From: Streptomyces gobiensis
Lineage (GTDB): Bacteria; Actinomycetota; Actinomycetes; Streptomycetales; Streptomycetaceae
NCBI RefSeq assembly: GCF_021216675.1
Contig: NZ_CP086120.1
Coordinates: 1,674,001 to 1,738,000, forward strand
Length of the DNA: 64,000 nucleotides
Reading direction: 5' to 3'
Part shown: piece by piece, positions 44,604-54,967 of the stretch
How the letters are laid out: each line of letters opens with the position of its first letter
Position numbering within the stretch: position 1 is the stretch's first letter
Position numbers and translations under genes: made by a program
Notes under the pieces: generated by a model
Databases searched by the model: none
What the model was told of the DNA's origin: nothing
The model's input: the letters and a program-made list of their open reading frames with translations, nothing else

Positions 44604-45971
44604 TCAAAACAGCTTGCCCGGGTTGAGCAGGCCGAGGGGGTCAAAGACCCGCTTGATGCCCTGCTGCATCTCGAGGCCGACAGGACCGAGCTCCCGGGCC
44701 AGCCACTCCTTCTTCAGCACGCCAACGCCGTGTTCGCCGGTGATGGTGCCGCCCAGCTCCAGGCCGAGCCGCATAATCTCGTCGAAGGAGGTACGGGCGC
44801 GGGCCGCCTCTTCCGGGTCGGTCGCGTCGAAGCAGACGGTCGGGTGGGTGTTGCCATCTCCCGCGTGGGCGCAGACCCCGATGGTGAGGCCGTGTTTCTC
44901 CCCGATGGCGGCGACGCCCTCCAGCATGGCGGCAAGCCGGGAGCGCGGCACACAGACGTCATCGATCATGGTGGTGCCCTTCACCGCCTCAAGGGCGACC
45001 AGGGCGGAGCGCCGCGCCTTCAGCAGCAGCTCGGACTCGGCGGTGTCCTCGGCCGGGACGATCTGGGTCGCCCCGGCGGCCTCGCAGAGCTCGCCGACGG
45101 CGGCCAGGTCAGCGGCCGGGTCGGGGACGTCGAAGGCGGCGAGCAGCAGAGCTTCGGTGGTCTCGGGCAGCTCCATATGGGTGAGGTCATTGACCGCTCG
45201 CAGGGTCGTACGGTCCATGAGCTCCAGCAGCGAGGGGGTGTGCCCGCGCTCCATGATCCGGCAGACCGCGGCGCAGGCGGCATCGGCGGAGGGGAACTCG
45301 GCGGCCAGGGCGAGCTGGCGGGGCGGTTCGGGCTTGAGGGCGAGGATGGCGCGGACGACGATGCCGAGGCTGCCCTCGGAGCCGACGAAGAGCCGGGTCA
45401 GGTCGTACCCCGCGACGCCCTTGGCGGTGCGGCGGCCGGTGGACATCAGCCGCCCATCGGCGAGGACGACATCGAGGCCGAGGACGTACTCGGCGGTGAC
45501 CCCGTACTTCACGCAGCACAGCCCGCCGGAGGCCGTGCCGATATTGCCGCCGATGGTGCACTCCTCCCAGCTGGAGGGGTCCGGCGGATAGTAGAGACCG
45601 TACTCACCGACCGCCCGGGACAACGCGGCGTTGACAACTCCCGGCTCCACCACGGCGGTCCGGTCGACCGGGCTGATCTCCAGGATCCGGTCCATCTTGA
45701 GCAGGGACAGGACGATGCAGCCGTCGGAGGCGTTGGCGCCCCCGGACAGGCCCGTACGGGCGCCCTGCGGGACGACCGGCGTACGGGTGGCGGTGGCGGT
45801 GCGCATGATGTGCTGCACCTGCTGGACGGTGCGCGGCAGCACCACGACGGCGGGCGGCCCGGCCTCGCAGAAGCTGGCCATGTCATGCGCGTAGGCACCC
45901 ATGATGTCGGGGTCGGTGAGGATCGCCTCCGCCGGCAGTCCCGTACGCAGCTGTTCGATCAGTCCGGCCAT
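44604..45971 (-). CDS. FAD-linked oxidase, GlcD/D-lactate dehydrogenase family
   Basis: 455 residues from the ATG at 45971 (AAGGG seven bases upstream). The PCMH-type FAD domain has PQGARTGLSGGANA, the CTIGGNIGTASGG block and KGVAGYDLTRLFVGSEG. The C-terminal cap has HAGDGNTHP and GTITGEHGVGVLKKEW, with the usual His/Glu of glycolate/lactate oxidases. It oxidises a 2-hydroxyacid, probably glycolate or D-lactate. No Fe-S partner subunit is adjacent. It converges with ssgG. Confidence 0.9.
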   Translation of the reverse strand: MAGLIEQLRTGLPAEAILTDPDIMGAYAHDMASFCEAGPPAVVVLPRTVQQVQHIMRTATATRTPVVPQGARTGLSGGANASDGCIVLSLLKMDRILEISPVDRTAVVEPGVVNAALSRAVGEYGLYYPPDPSSWEECTIGGNIGTASGGLCCVKYGVTAEYVLGLDVVLADGRLMSTGRRTAKGVAGYDLTRLFVGSEGSLGIVVRAILALKPEPPRQLALAAEFPSADAACAAVCRIMERGHTPSLLELMDRTTLRAVNDLTHMELPETTEALLLAAFDVPDPAADLAAVGELCEAAGATQIVPAEDTAESELLLKARRSALVALEAVKGTTMIDDVCVPRSRLAAMLEGVAAIGEKHGLTIGVCAHAGDGNTHPTVCFDATDPEEAARARTSFDEIMRLGLELGGTITGEHGVGVLKKEWLARELGPVGLEMQQGIKRVFDPLGLLNPGKLF

Positions 45972-46072
45972 GATGCCACCCTTGCATCCACCCATACCGG
46001 ATACAACATAACGCTGAGCAAACGCCGAACGCGCCTTGTGATGACGGTCCGTCAGTTCTACGGTCCAGCGCC

Positions 46073-47113
46073 ATGCGCGGAATCGATGGAAGCAATGGAA
46101 GCAAAGGCCTCAATGGCGTCAACGGCATCAACGGAGTCCTACGCAAGGCAATAGCTCTGGTCGCGGCGGCCGCGGCAGGCTCGGTCCTGGTGACCGGATC
46201 AAGCGCGGCGTCGGAGCCCACGCAGTCCACGAAGCCCACGAACCCGACGAAGCCCACGGCGGCGGAACCTTCAGCAGCGGGGACGCTGCGGGTGCTGCTG
46301 AGCAATGATGACGGGTTTGAGCATCCGTATCTACGGGTGCTGCGGGGTGCCTTGGAGAAGGCCGGGCACGAGGTGGTGATCGTCGCCCCGGCCGGGGACC
46401 GGTCGGGCAGCGGCACCGGGATGAACTTCACCATGGGCGCCACGGTGCGGGCCACCGAGGCCGAGCCGGGTATCTGGTCGGTGGAGGGCTCGCCGGGGGA
46501 CGCGGTCGCCTTCGGCGTGCAGAACGTGTTCGCGGAGGCTGAGCCGGATGTGGTGGTCTCCGGTGTGAACCCCGGGCCCAATGCCGGCCCGACCGCCAAC
46601 CACTCCGGGACGGTCGGCGCCACGGTCGCCGCGCTGGAAGCGGGCGTGCCGTCGGTGGCGGTGAGCGCCGGGTTCGATCTGACCAACCCGGACGATCTCT
46701 TCCCGTCGGTGCCGCAGGCCGCGGACTTCACGGTACGGACGGTGGAACGGCTGGCAGCCACATCGGACGGCGGCCCGCTGTTGCCGCCGTACACCTCGCT
46801 GAACATCAACTACCCGGCGAAGCCAGCGGGCAAGGTCGCCTTTACGAAGGTGGGGCGCGCCCAGAGCATCACCCGGCGGTTTGTGCCGGACCCGGGGAGC
46901 TGCGCCACCTGCTACAAGATCCGGTTGGGGTTCAACCCCGACGCGCCTGAGCCGGTCGGCAGCGCGGATACGCGTGCGCTGGCGGCGAACGATGTCTCGG
47001 TGACCCTGCTGACCGCCGACTGGACGGCCTCCTACTGGGCCCGCGGGGCCCAGCCGCCGTCCCAGCGGGACGTACTGCGGACGCGGTACCGGCTTTCCGG
47101 GCTGCGGCCATAG
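46073..47113 (+). CDS. Secreted SurE-family 5'/3'-nucleotidase
   Basis: 346 residues. An unusual N-terminus of Gly/Asn repeats (GSNGSKGLNGVNGINGV) precedes a hydrophobic signal (about 25-45) and a Thr/Pro/Lys linker. The SurE domain starts near 70 with LLSNDDG (metal aspartates), continues with GDRSGSGTG and SGVNPGPNAG (metal Asn), and NHSGTVGA. SurE removes phosphate from nucleotides; exported versions probably scavenge extracellular nucleotides. The start is the first ATG; a start after the repeats is possible. Confidence 0.85.
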   Translation: MRGIDGSNGSKGLNGVNGINGVLRKAIALVAAAAAGSVLVTGSSAASEPTQSTKPTNPTKPTAAEPSAAGTLRVLLSNDDGFEHPYLRVLRGALEKAGHEVVIVAPAGDRSGSGTGMNFTMGATVRATEAEPGIWSVEGSPGDAVAFGVQNVFAEAEPDVVVSGVNPGPNAGPTANHSGTVGATVAALEAGVPSVAVSAGFDLTNPDDLFPSVPQAADFTVRTVERLAATSDGGPLLPPYTSLNINYPAKPAGKVAFTKVGRAQSITRRFVPDPGSCATCYKIRLGFNPDAPEPVGSADTRALAANDVSVTLLTADWTASYWARGAQPPSQRDVLRTRYRLSGLRP

Positions 47114-47157
47114 CCGCCCGGCTCGCCCGCCCGCCCGGCGGCACCGGGAATCGGGGG

Positions 47158-47189
47158 GCGGCCCCCGTGGACGGGTCCCCGGGGGCCGC
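47158..47189. terminator. Hairpin between convergent surE-like and hppD genes
   Basis: GCGGCCCCCG at 47158-47167 pairs with CCGGGGGCCGC ending at 47189, in the gap between the two stops. It can end transcription from either side. Confidence 0.7.
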
Positions 47190-47225
47190 GTGGGGGGTGG
47201 CGCTGGGGAAGATGCGCCAGAGATC

Positions 47226-48473
<1,248 letters not shown>

Positions 48474-48490
48474 CTACCGAGAGGAAGCCC

Positions 48491-48967
48491 ATGGGCATCG
48501 ATGAGCTGGACGGCCGACTGCTGGAGCTGCTGGCCCAGGACCCCCGCATCGGCGTACTGGAGGCCTCCCGCCGTCTCGGTGTCGCGCGCGGCACCGTCCA
48601 GGCGCGACTGGACCGGCTTCAGACCACCGGCGTCATCCGCGGCTTCGGCCCCGATGTCGACCCGGCCGCACTCGGTTACCCGGTGACGGCCTTTGCCACG
48701 CTGGAGATCAAACAGGGGCAGGGGGCGGATGTCCGGGCACATCTGGCGACCGTCCCGGAGGTGCTGGAACTGCACACCACCACGGGCCATGGCGACATGC
48801 TGTGCCGCCTGGTCGCCCGCTCGAACGCCGATCTCCAGCGGGTGATCGACCATGTTGTGGGCTTCGACGGCATTGTGCGGGCCTCCACCGCGATCGTCAT
48901 GGAGAACCCGGTGCCGCTACGGATCGTCCCGCTGGTCCGCCAGGCCTCCGGCACGGCCACGGCATAG
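48491..48967 (+). CDS. Lrp/AsnC-family transcriptional regulator
   Basis: 158 residues from the ATG at 48491, chosen because GAGAGG lies seven bases upstream; the ATG at 48470 has no site. Helix-turn-helix at about 20-55 (LEASRRLGVARGTVQARLDRL), then the RAM ligand domain. The divergent gap to hppD contains GCGCAAT...ATTGGGC, a loose dyad of the kind bound by Lrp proteins. Probably a regulator of tyrosine catabolism. Copy C of the repeat follows the stop. Confidence 0.92.
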   Translation: MGIDELDGRLLELLAQDPRIGVLEASRRLGVARGTVQARLDRLQTTGVIRGFGPDVDPAALGYPVTAFATLEIKQGQGADVRAHLATVPEVLELHTTTGHGDMLCRLVARSNADLQRVIDHVVGFDGIVRASTAIVMENPVPLRIVPLVRQASGTATA

Positions 48968-48970
48968 TTC

Positions 48971-49209
48971 CCCCCAGCCCCGCCCCTTCCCGGCTGTGCC
49001 GATGTGCGGCTCCGCCGCGCGGCGGGGCTTGCGCCCGGTGGCGGGGGTGCCGTGGGTGGGTGTCCCCGTATCCCGCCCCTTCCCGGAAACCGGGGCTCCG
49101 CCCCGGGCCCCGGGGTAGGCCTGGTGCGGGACGGTGGCCGGTGTTGTGCCCACCCACAGCCCCTCGCGGGGCTGCGAGTGCCCACAACACGGGGTGGGGT
49201 CTGGGGTCG
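48971..49209. repeat. Intergenic GC-rich repeat element, copy C (one unit, inverted)
   Basis: Same family as copies at 27281 and 37695 but in opposite orientation: the unit with GCGGCTCCGCCGCGCGGCGG comes first, then the TTCCCGGAAACCGGGGC block, then the hairpin GTTGTG...CACAAC (49143-49188). The lead block is cut short near 49209. It lies directly behind the Lrp gene stop and just beyond the stop of the S16 protease gene on the other strand. Confidence 0.85.
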
Positions 49210-49217
49210 GAAGCCCG

Positions 49218-50018
49218 TCAGCAGGTGGGTACTCTGCCGCCGTTCTGTAGCGACTTCAGCGCCTCCACCGCGCCGGACAACGTACTCACCGGAACCAACC
49301 GCAACCCCTCCGGCAGCTCCGCCCGCGCCGCCGCGCACTCCGCCCTCGGCACCAGGAAAACCGTCGCCCCGTCCCGCTTGGCCGCCTGCGTCTTCAGCGG
49401 CACACCCCCCACCGCACCGACCTCACCGTCGGCGTTGATCGTGCCCGTACCCGCGATGGTGCGGCCACCGGTGAGCCCGCCGCCCGGCCCGTCCCCGGCG
49501 ACCTTGTCGACAATGCCGAGAGCGAACAGCAGCCCGGCGCTCGGCCCGCCCACATCCGCGAGCCGCAGCCTGACATCAACGTCGTCCGGTGTCAGCCGCA
49601 GCTGCTTCAACGCCGCCCGCACCGCCGCGTTCTGGGACTTCCTCATCTGCGCGGCATTGTGCTCACGGATCTCCTCGACATCACCGCCGACCGGATACAC
49701 CGCGTCCCGCGGCATCACCGCACGGTCGGTCTCGAACCACCCGTCGACCACATCGGCCACCCGCACCGTCGCGTCCGGCGAGGTCGCCGCGATGGTGGTC
49801 ATCAGCAGCCGCCCCTCGCTCTCCCGGCCGTCACCGTCCGCCTCCGTAACCGTGATCACCGGCTCGCCATCGCTGGCGCCCAGCACATCGACGGTGATCC
49901 CGGGCTGGGCGACCGAGTACGGCAGCGGAGCGAGGACGGTGGTCGCGAGCAGCGCGACCACGGGTGCGGCGCAGACCGCGAGAATCCGGCCACGGCGGGA
50001 GGAGAGACGTGAGATCAC
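49218..50018 (-). CDS. Secreted or membrane-anchored Lon-type (S16) protease
   Basis: 266 residues. A basic start and hydrophobic stretch at about 10-30 give an anchor or signal. The Ser-Lys dyad is Ser160 in GGPSAGLLFALG and Lys209 in VPLKTQAAK; the INADGEVGAVGG loop is typical of the fold. Related YlbL-type proteins are longer and carry a PDZ domain before the protease domain; here the space is too short for one. Substrates unknown. Confidence 0.85.
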   Translation of the reverse strand: MISRLSSRRGRILAVCAAPVVALLATTVLAPLPYSVAQPGITVDVLGASDGEPVITVTEADGDGRESEGRLLMTTIAATSPDATVRVADVVDGWFETDRAVMPRDAVYPVGGDVEEIREHNAAQMRKSQNAAVRAALKQLRLTPDDVDVRLRLADVGGPSAGLLFALGIVDKVAGDGPGGGLTGGRTIAGTGTINADGEVGAVGGVPLKTQAAKRDGATVFLVPRAECAAARAELPEGLRLVPVSTLSGAVEALKSLQNGGRVPTC

Positions 50019-50040
50019 CCCTGCAATCTAGAACACCCGC

Positions 50041-50685
50041 TCACCGCAGCGCGTCGGCGACCTCCTGAGCCGCGTTGACCACCCGGGAGCCGACCTGGTC
50101 CGGCACCGAGTCGGCCAGCATGACGACACCGACGCTGCCCTCGATGCCGCCCACCCCGAGCAGTGGCGCGGCCGCGCCGCTGGCGCCCGCCTCCAGCTCG
50201 CCATGGGTCAGCACATAGCCGGTCTCCAGCTCATCGTCGGGGCGGCGCCCGGCAAGGATCGCCCGGCCTGCGGCACCCCGGTCCAGCGGATGGCGGAAAC
50301 CGGTGCGGTAGGCCACGTGGTAGTCGGTCCAGCTGGGCTCCACCACGGCGACGGCGAGCGCCTCGCCACCGTCGGCCAGGGTGAGGTGCGCCGTAGCTCC
50401 AACGTCCTCGGCGAGCGAGCGCAACGCGGGCAGCGCGGCTTCCCGGACGAGCGGATGCACCTGCCGTCCCAGCCGCAGCACCCCGAGGCCGACCCTGGCC
50501 CGGCCGCCCAGGTCCCGGCGGACCAGGGCATGCTGCTCCAGCGTGGCGAGCAATCGGTAGATGACGGTCCGGTTGACCCCGAGCTTGTTGGACAGCTCGG
50601 TGACGGTCAGTCCGTGGTCCGTATCGGCAAGCAGTTTGAGGACACGTAGTCCCCGGTCGAGCGTCTGAGAAGTCTCCGCGGTCAC
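50041..50685 (-). CDS. IclR-family transcriptional regulator
   Basis: 214 residues from a GTG with AGGAGG six bases upstream. Winged helix at about 5-65 (VLKLLADTDHGLTVTELSNKL, NRTVIYRLLATLE) and an IclR effector domain to the end (HPLDRGAAGRAILAG). Shorter than many family members but complete. No obvious target operon lies beside it. Reading codons upstream of the GTG are not supported. Confidence 0.88.
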   Translation of the reverse strand: MTAETSQTLDRGLRVLKLLADTDHGLTVTELSNKLGVNRTVIYRLLATLEQHALVRRDLGGRARVGLGVLRLGRQVHPLVREAALPALRSLAEDVGATAHLTLADGGEALAVAVVEPSWTDYHVAYRTGFRHPLDRGAAGRAILAGRRPDDELETGYVLTHGELEAGASGAAAPLLGVGGIEGSVGVVMLADSVPDQVGSRVVNAAQEVADALR

Positions 50686-51043
50686 GACGCCCCTCCTCTG
50701 GTGAGTGGCGGAAGCCTCCGGAAACACTGTCCCTAACTCGCTACCGGTCCCGTGGGCAGCATGCTTGGAGGCCACCGGTCGCTGGCAGGCCGCACCGGCT
50801 GCGCTCCGAGGCGACGCTGCCACGGGGCGTGTGCGTGTCCGGAAACCTAGCGACCGATACCGCTCTCCGGAAGACTCCGTCCAGAATCCGGGCAGCATCC
50901 AGCCGAAGCCGACCCGCTTTATCCAGGTTTATCCCGTAGCCCGGCTACGGGGTGGGCGAAGTCGTCGTGGCTTATGCAGGACGCGCGTTGCCCAGCGGGC
51001 TTGACCCCGTAGCCCGGCTGCGCACAGCCGCACAGCGCGAGCG
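50686..51043. other. Intergenic region between helicase and IclR genes
   Basis: These 358 bases hold a terminator-like stem at 50933-50951 and related GTAGCCCGGCT words at 50935 and 51009. I see no gene or structured RNA in the rest; the IclR promoter must lie here. Confidence 0.5.
50933..50951 (-). terminator. Small stem-loop after helicase gene
   Basis: CCCGTAG-CCCGG-CTACGGG is a perfect 7-base stem about 95 bases beyond the helicase stop on the minus strand. Confidence 0.45.
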
Positions 51044-52834
51044 TCACCGCATGCGAGTCGCCCACTCCTGTACCTTCGCGATGCGCTGCTTCAGCTGCCC
51101 CGCCGTCGCCTCCGCACTGGGCGGACCGCCACATGCCCGGCGCAGCTCGGTGTGGATGACGCCATGCGGTTTGCCGCTCTGGTGGACATACGCACCCACC
51201 AGTGAGTTGAGCTGCTTGCGCAGCTCCAGCAGCTCCTTATGGGTAACCACCGGGCGCCGGTCGGCTGGGATCTCCGGCAGATCGGCCTCCGCGTCGGGCC
51301 GCTTACGGCTGTGCGCGATCTGTTTCGCCTGCCGCTTCTGAAGCAGCAGCTGCACCTGGTCCGGCTCCAGCAGCCCGGGGATGCCCAGGTAGTCCTGCTC
51401 TTCCTCGCTGCCCGGGTGCGCCTGCATCCCGAATTCGGCGCCGTCGTACATCACCCGGTCGAAGACGGCGTCCGACTCCAGTGCCTCAAAGGGGAGTTGG
51501 TCCTGCTCCCCGGTGTCGGTGTCTTCGTCCCGCTCCCGCTCTGCCTCCTTGAGCAGATCCGCCTCTTCGGCGTACGGATCCTCTTCGCCGTTCTTCTTCG
51601 GCTTGTCCAGGACGTGGTCGCGCTCGACCTCCATCTCATGGGCGAAGCCGAGCAGCATCGGGATGGTCGGCAGAAACACCGACGCGGTCTCGCCCCGCCG
51701 CCGGGACCGTACAAAACGCCCCACGGCCTGCGCGAAGAACAGCGGGGTCGAGATCGTGGTCGCGTACACCCCGACCGCGAGGCGCGGCACGTCCACACCT
51801 TCCGACACCATCCGGACCGCGACCATCCACCGGTCCTCGGACTGGCTGAAGTCCTCGATCCGCTGCGAGGCCCCGCCGTCATCGGACAGCACGACCGTAG
51901 CGGCCCGCCCGGTGATCGCCCGGAGCAGCTTGGCGTAGGACCGTGCCGAGTCCTGATCACTGGCGATCACCAGCCCGCCCGCGTCGGGAATCGCCTTACG
52001 CACCTCGGTCAGCCGCTGATCGGCCGCCCGCAGCACGCTCGGCATCCAGTCGCCCTTGGGATCGAGCGCCGTACGCCAGGCCTGCGATACGGCGTCCTTG
52101 GTCATCGGCTCACCGAGCCGGGCGGCGATCTCATCACCGGCCTTGGTGCGCCAGCGCATGCTGCCGCTGTAGGAGAGGAAGATGACCGGCCGCACGACGC
52201 CGTCGGCCAGCGCGTTGCCATAGCCATACGTGTAGTCCGCGACGGACCGCCGGATCCCGTCATTGCCCTCCGCATACGTCACAAAGGGGATCGGGTTCGT
52301 ATCGGACCTGAAGGGCGTGCCGGTGAGAGCCAGGCGGCGGGTCGCCGGGTCGAAGGCCTCAAAGCAGGCCTCACCCCATGACTTGCTGTCCCCGGCATGG
52401 TGGATCTCGTCGAGAATCACGAGCGTCTTGCGCTGCTCACAGCGGTTGCGGTGCAGCATGGGCCGCACGCCCACACCCGCGTAGGTCACAGCGACCCCGT
52501 GGTACTCCCTGCCGACCGGACCCGCGCTGTACTCCGGGTCCAGCTTGATACCCACCCGCGCGGCGGCCTCCGCCCACTGCTTCTTCAGATGCTCGGTCGG
52601 CGCGACAACGGTCACCTGCTGCACGACATGGTGGTGCAGCAGCCAGGACGCGAGGGTGAGCGCGAAGGTGGTCTTACCCGCGCCGGGCGTGGCCACGGCC
52701 AGGAAGTCGCGGGGCTGCTCCTGGACATAGCGGTCCAGCGCGCCCTGCTGCCACGCACGCAGCTTACTGGCCGTGCCCCAGGGGGCACGGCCGGGAAAGG
52801 CCGGGGAGAGATGGTGAGAAGTGGTGGTAGTCAC
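51044..52834 (-). CDS. Superfamily 2 DEAD/DEAH-box helicase
   Basis: 596 residues. Walker A ATPGAGKT near 48, DEIHH as motif II, LTGTPFR as motif III and a helicase C-terminal domain with SEGVDVPRL and QAVGRFVRSRR. An acidic insertion (KNGEEDPYAEEADLLKEAERE) and a charged C-terminal part follow. It resembles the XPB/RAD25-like branch common in actinomycetes, with a probable role in DNA repair or nucleoprotein remodelling. No restriction or defence partner is adjacent. Confidence 0.88.
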   Translation of the reverse strand: MTTTTSHHLSPAFPGRAPWGTASKLRAWQQGALDRYVQEQPRDFLAVATPGAGKTTFALTLASWLLHHHVVQQVTVVAPTEHLKKQWAEAAARVGIKLDPEYSAGPVGREYHGVAVTYAGVGVRPMLHRNRCEQRKTLVILDEIHHAGDSKSWGEACFEAFDPATRRLALTGTPFRSDTNPIPFVTYAEGNDGIRRSVADYTYGYGNALADGVVRPVIFLSYSGSMRWRTKAGDEIAARLGEPMTKDAVSQAWRTALDPKGDWMPSVLRAADQRLTEVRKAIPDAGGLVIASDQDSARSYAKLLRAITGRAATVVLSDDGGASQRIEDFSQSEDRWMVAVRMVSEGVDVPRLAVGVYATTISTPLFFAQAVGRFVRSRRRGETASVFLPTIPMLLGFAHEMEVERDHVLDKPKKNGEEDPYAEEADLLKEAERERDEDTDTGEQDQLPFEALESDAVFDRVMYDGAEFGMQAHPGSEEEQDYLGIPGLLEPDQVQLLLQKRQAKQIAHSRKRPDAEADLPEIPADRRPVVTHKELLELRKQLNSLVGAYVHQSGKPHGVIHTELRRACGGPPSAEATAGQLKQRIAKVQEWATRMR

Positions 52835-52940
52835 GGTCTCCGTCGAGCAGGGTCGGCGATCGGCAACCGCGTCAGCCTACCGGCACCCCGGGTCGAACAT
52901 CCGGGCGACGTCGCCAGACCACCCGGAAGTGCGGCGCGGG

Positions 52941-53230
52941 TCACAGACGGGCGTGCAGTGCCCGCAGCACATCGGCGATCACGGGGACCTCTTCGACTTT
53001 GCTGGACGCGATATCGATGACCAGGCCGTACGCCTGATCCTGGTCGATGTCCGCCATGTCCACCCCGTTGACATCGAGGAAGGGACGAGTCACCGTCAGC
53101 GACTGCGGCAGAGCGGACGACGCAGAGCCGCGCCGAGCAGGTCGAGGTCACGCACCGCGGCCTCCTGCCCACCGCAGCAAAGTGGTAAGGCGGCAAGGTC
53201 CAGGGTTTCCTGGACGGTCAAGTACTCCAC
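52941..53230 (-). pseudogene. Decayed Doc/Fic-family toxin gene
   Basis: A GTG at 53230, four bases after the antitoxin stop, begins VEYLTVQETLDLA, the usual start of actinobacterial Doc toxins, and continues to a stop at 53096. In another frame, bases about 53115-52941 encode FLDVNGVDMADIDQDQAYG and an end typical of the same family. The centre with the Fic HxFxDGNKR motif is missing, and the two parts are out of frame. The full family length is roughly 125 residues; about a third is lost. Confidence 0.7.
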
Positions 53231-53234
53231 CCCG

Positions 53235-53432
53235 CTACTCCCCCAGCCTCCGCAACAAATCCGTATGCGTCGCCGCGTACTTCGCGCCCAGCCTGCGTAC
53301 GGCCTCCCGGTCCGCTTCCACTGCCAGACCACGCTCTACCGCCCCGAGGGCCGCAGTGTGCATGCTCCGGTCCTCGACCTCAGCACGCCGCTTGAGGGCG
53401 GCCTGCATCTCCTCAGGCAGTCTCATGTTCAT
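53235..53432 (-). CDS. Ribbon-helix-helix-like antitoxin
   Basis: 65 residues. MNMRLPEEMQAALKRRAE opens with the short strand and first helix of a ribbon-helix-helix protein, followed by a second helix and a basic C-terminal part (REAVRRLGAKY) that would wrap a toxin. The ATG at 53432 is preferred; one at 53444 is possible. It precedes the broken doc gene in the standard antitoxin-toxin order and appears intact, so it is an orphan antitoxin. Confidence 0.7.
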   Translation of the reverse strand: MNMRLPEEMQAALKRRAEVEDRSMHTAALGAVERGLAVEADREAVRRLGAKYAATHTDLLRRLGE

Positions 53433-53444
53433 GTCCCTACCCAA

Positions 53445-54896
53445 TCAGTACCGCTGCGCAGGCCGCAGCCTTCCCGCCACCGCCACGCCCGCCAGGGCGA
53501 CGGCTGCGGCGGGGAGGAACACCGCCAGGAACGCGGCCGGGTGGGAGGTGGTGGCGGTCGTGGCTGCCGCATGGGTGCTCACCGTGCCGCCGGCCAGGGT
53601 GGCGAACGCCGCGCCCGTGGCGGCGAGGACGACGATGCTGGACAGGCCGTCGGACATCTGCGGGGCGGCGGAGTTGGTGCCTGCCTCCTCGGGGCGGGAG
53701 AGCTTCAGCAGGAGCACGCTGGTGGAGGAGATGGTCAGCCCCATGCCGTAGCAGGCGGTGGCCTGCGACGCGGTCACCAGCCAGACCGGGACGGCGTGGA
53801 GCAGGACAAGCGGAGTGGTGGCGATACCGAGGGTCACCAGGGTCATGCCCAGCCGGACCAGGCGTTCGCGGTGTGGTTCCAGGCGGGGGCGGGACTGGGT
53901 GAAGGAGCCCGCCGCCCAGGTGGCGCCGCCCGCGGCGAGGGAGAGTCCGGCGAGGGTCACCGACAGCCCGCGCTGGGTGACCAGCATCAGGGGGACAAAG
54001 CTCTCGGCGTAGATGAAGGAACCGGCGGCGATACCCCGCAGCAGCACCACGGCGGGCAGGCCGCGCGCCGCGCGGAAGGTGCCGCGGGGCAGCAGGCCGA
54101 GGGCGGCCGGTACCAGCAGGGCAGCCCCGAGTGCCGCCGTGGCGAGGGAGAGCCAGCGCAGGTGCTGGCCCGCGTACTGGAGCAGCCCGGCGCCCGACGC
54201 CAGCGCGAGAGCGAGCCGTATCCGGTGCCGGTCGAAGGGGCGCGGGCCCTCCCCCGCCGGGCCGGAGGCGGCGCGGCGGACCGCCGGGAGCATCACCGCG
54301 AGCGGTACCACGACCAGGGCGGGGATGCCCAGGAAGACCCAGCGCCAGCCGAGGTGTTCGGTGACGGTGCCGGAGATCAGCGGGCCGACGATGGAGGGGA
54401 CGACCCACGCGGCGGCGAAGGCGGCCATCACCGGGGGCCGCAGCCGCTCGGGGTAGGCGCGGCTGACGACGACGTAGAGGGCGACGATGACCAGGCCGCC
54501 GCCGACGCCCTGGACAGCCCGGCCAAGGATGAAGACCCACATCGCGGTTGCCGTGCCGGAGAGCAGCAGGCCGGTGGCGAAGGATCCGATGCCGGTGGCG
54601 AGCGGGGCGAGGGGGCCGCCGCGGTCGCTCCACTGACCGGAGACGACCATGCCGAGCAGGCTGGTGGTGAAGTACGCGGAGAAGGCGTAGGCGTACAGGG
54701 ACACCCCGTCGAGCCGGTCCGCGGCCACGGGCATGGCGGTGCCGACAGCGGTCGCCTCGAAGGCGATCAGCATAACGACGGTGACGATGCCGAGGGTGAG
54801 TGGCCGGTAGGGACGGCTGAGAACACCCTCACCCGGCCGCGCTGGCACGGGCGTTGGGGGCGGGTCGGTTTCCGTGGCGGGGCCGGCTGTGGTCAT
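53445..54896 (-). CDS. Major facilitator superfamily transporter
   Basis: 483 residues from the ATG at 54896. About 12-14 membrane segments; SGQWSDRGGPLAPL after segment 2 is a variant of the MFS loop motif, and QGVGGGLVIVALYVVVSRAYP resembles drug exporters. The N-terminal 35 residues are Pro/Thr-rich and cytoplasmic. The substrate is unknown. It ends just before the antitoxin gene with no clear terminator. Confidence 0.88.
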   Translation of the reverse strand: MTTAGPATETDPPPTPVPARPGEGVLSRPYRPLTLGIVTVVMLIAFEATAVGTAMPVAADRLDGVSLYAYAFSAYFTTSLLGMVVSGQWSDRGGPLAPLATGIGSFATGLLLSGTATAMWVFILGRAVQGVGGGLVIVALYVVVSRAYPERLRPPVMAAFAAAWVVPSIVGPLISGTVTEHLGWRWVFLGIPALVVVPLAVMLPAVRRAASGPAGEGPRPFDRHRIRLALALASGAGLLQYAGQHLRWLSLATAALGAALLVPAALGLLPRGTFRAARGLPAVVLLRGIAAGSFIYAESFVPLMLVTQRGLSVTLAGLSLAAGGATWAAGSFTQSRPRLEPHRERLVRLGMTLVTLGIATTPLVLLHAVPVWLVTASQATACYGMGLTISSTSVLLLKLSRPEEAGTNSAAPQMSDGLSSIVVLAATGAAFATLAGGTVSTHAAATTATTSHPAAFLAVFLPAAAVALAGVAVAGRLRPAQRY

Positions 54897-54967
54897 GCGC
54901 GTCAGCGTAAGAGGCGCAGCACGCTTTGGCTCCTGTCGGAGGTCGGAGGTCCGCTCCATCCTCCGTC

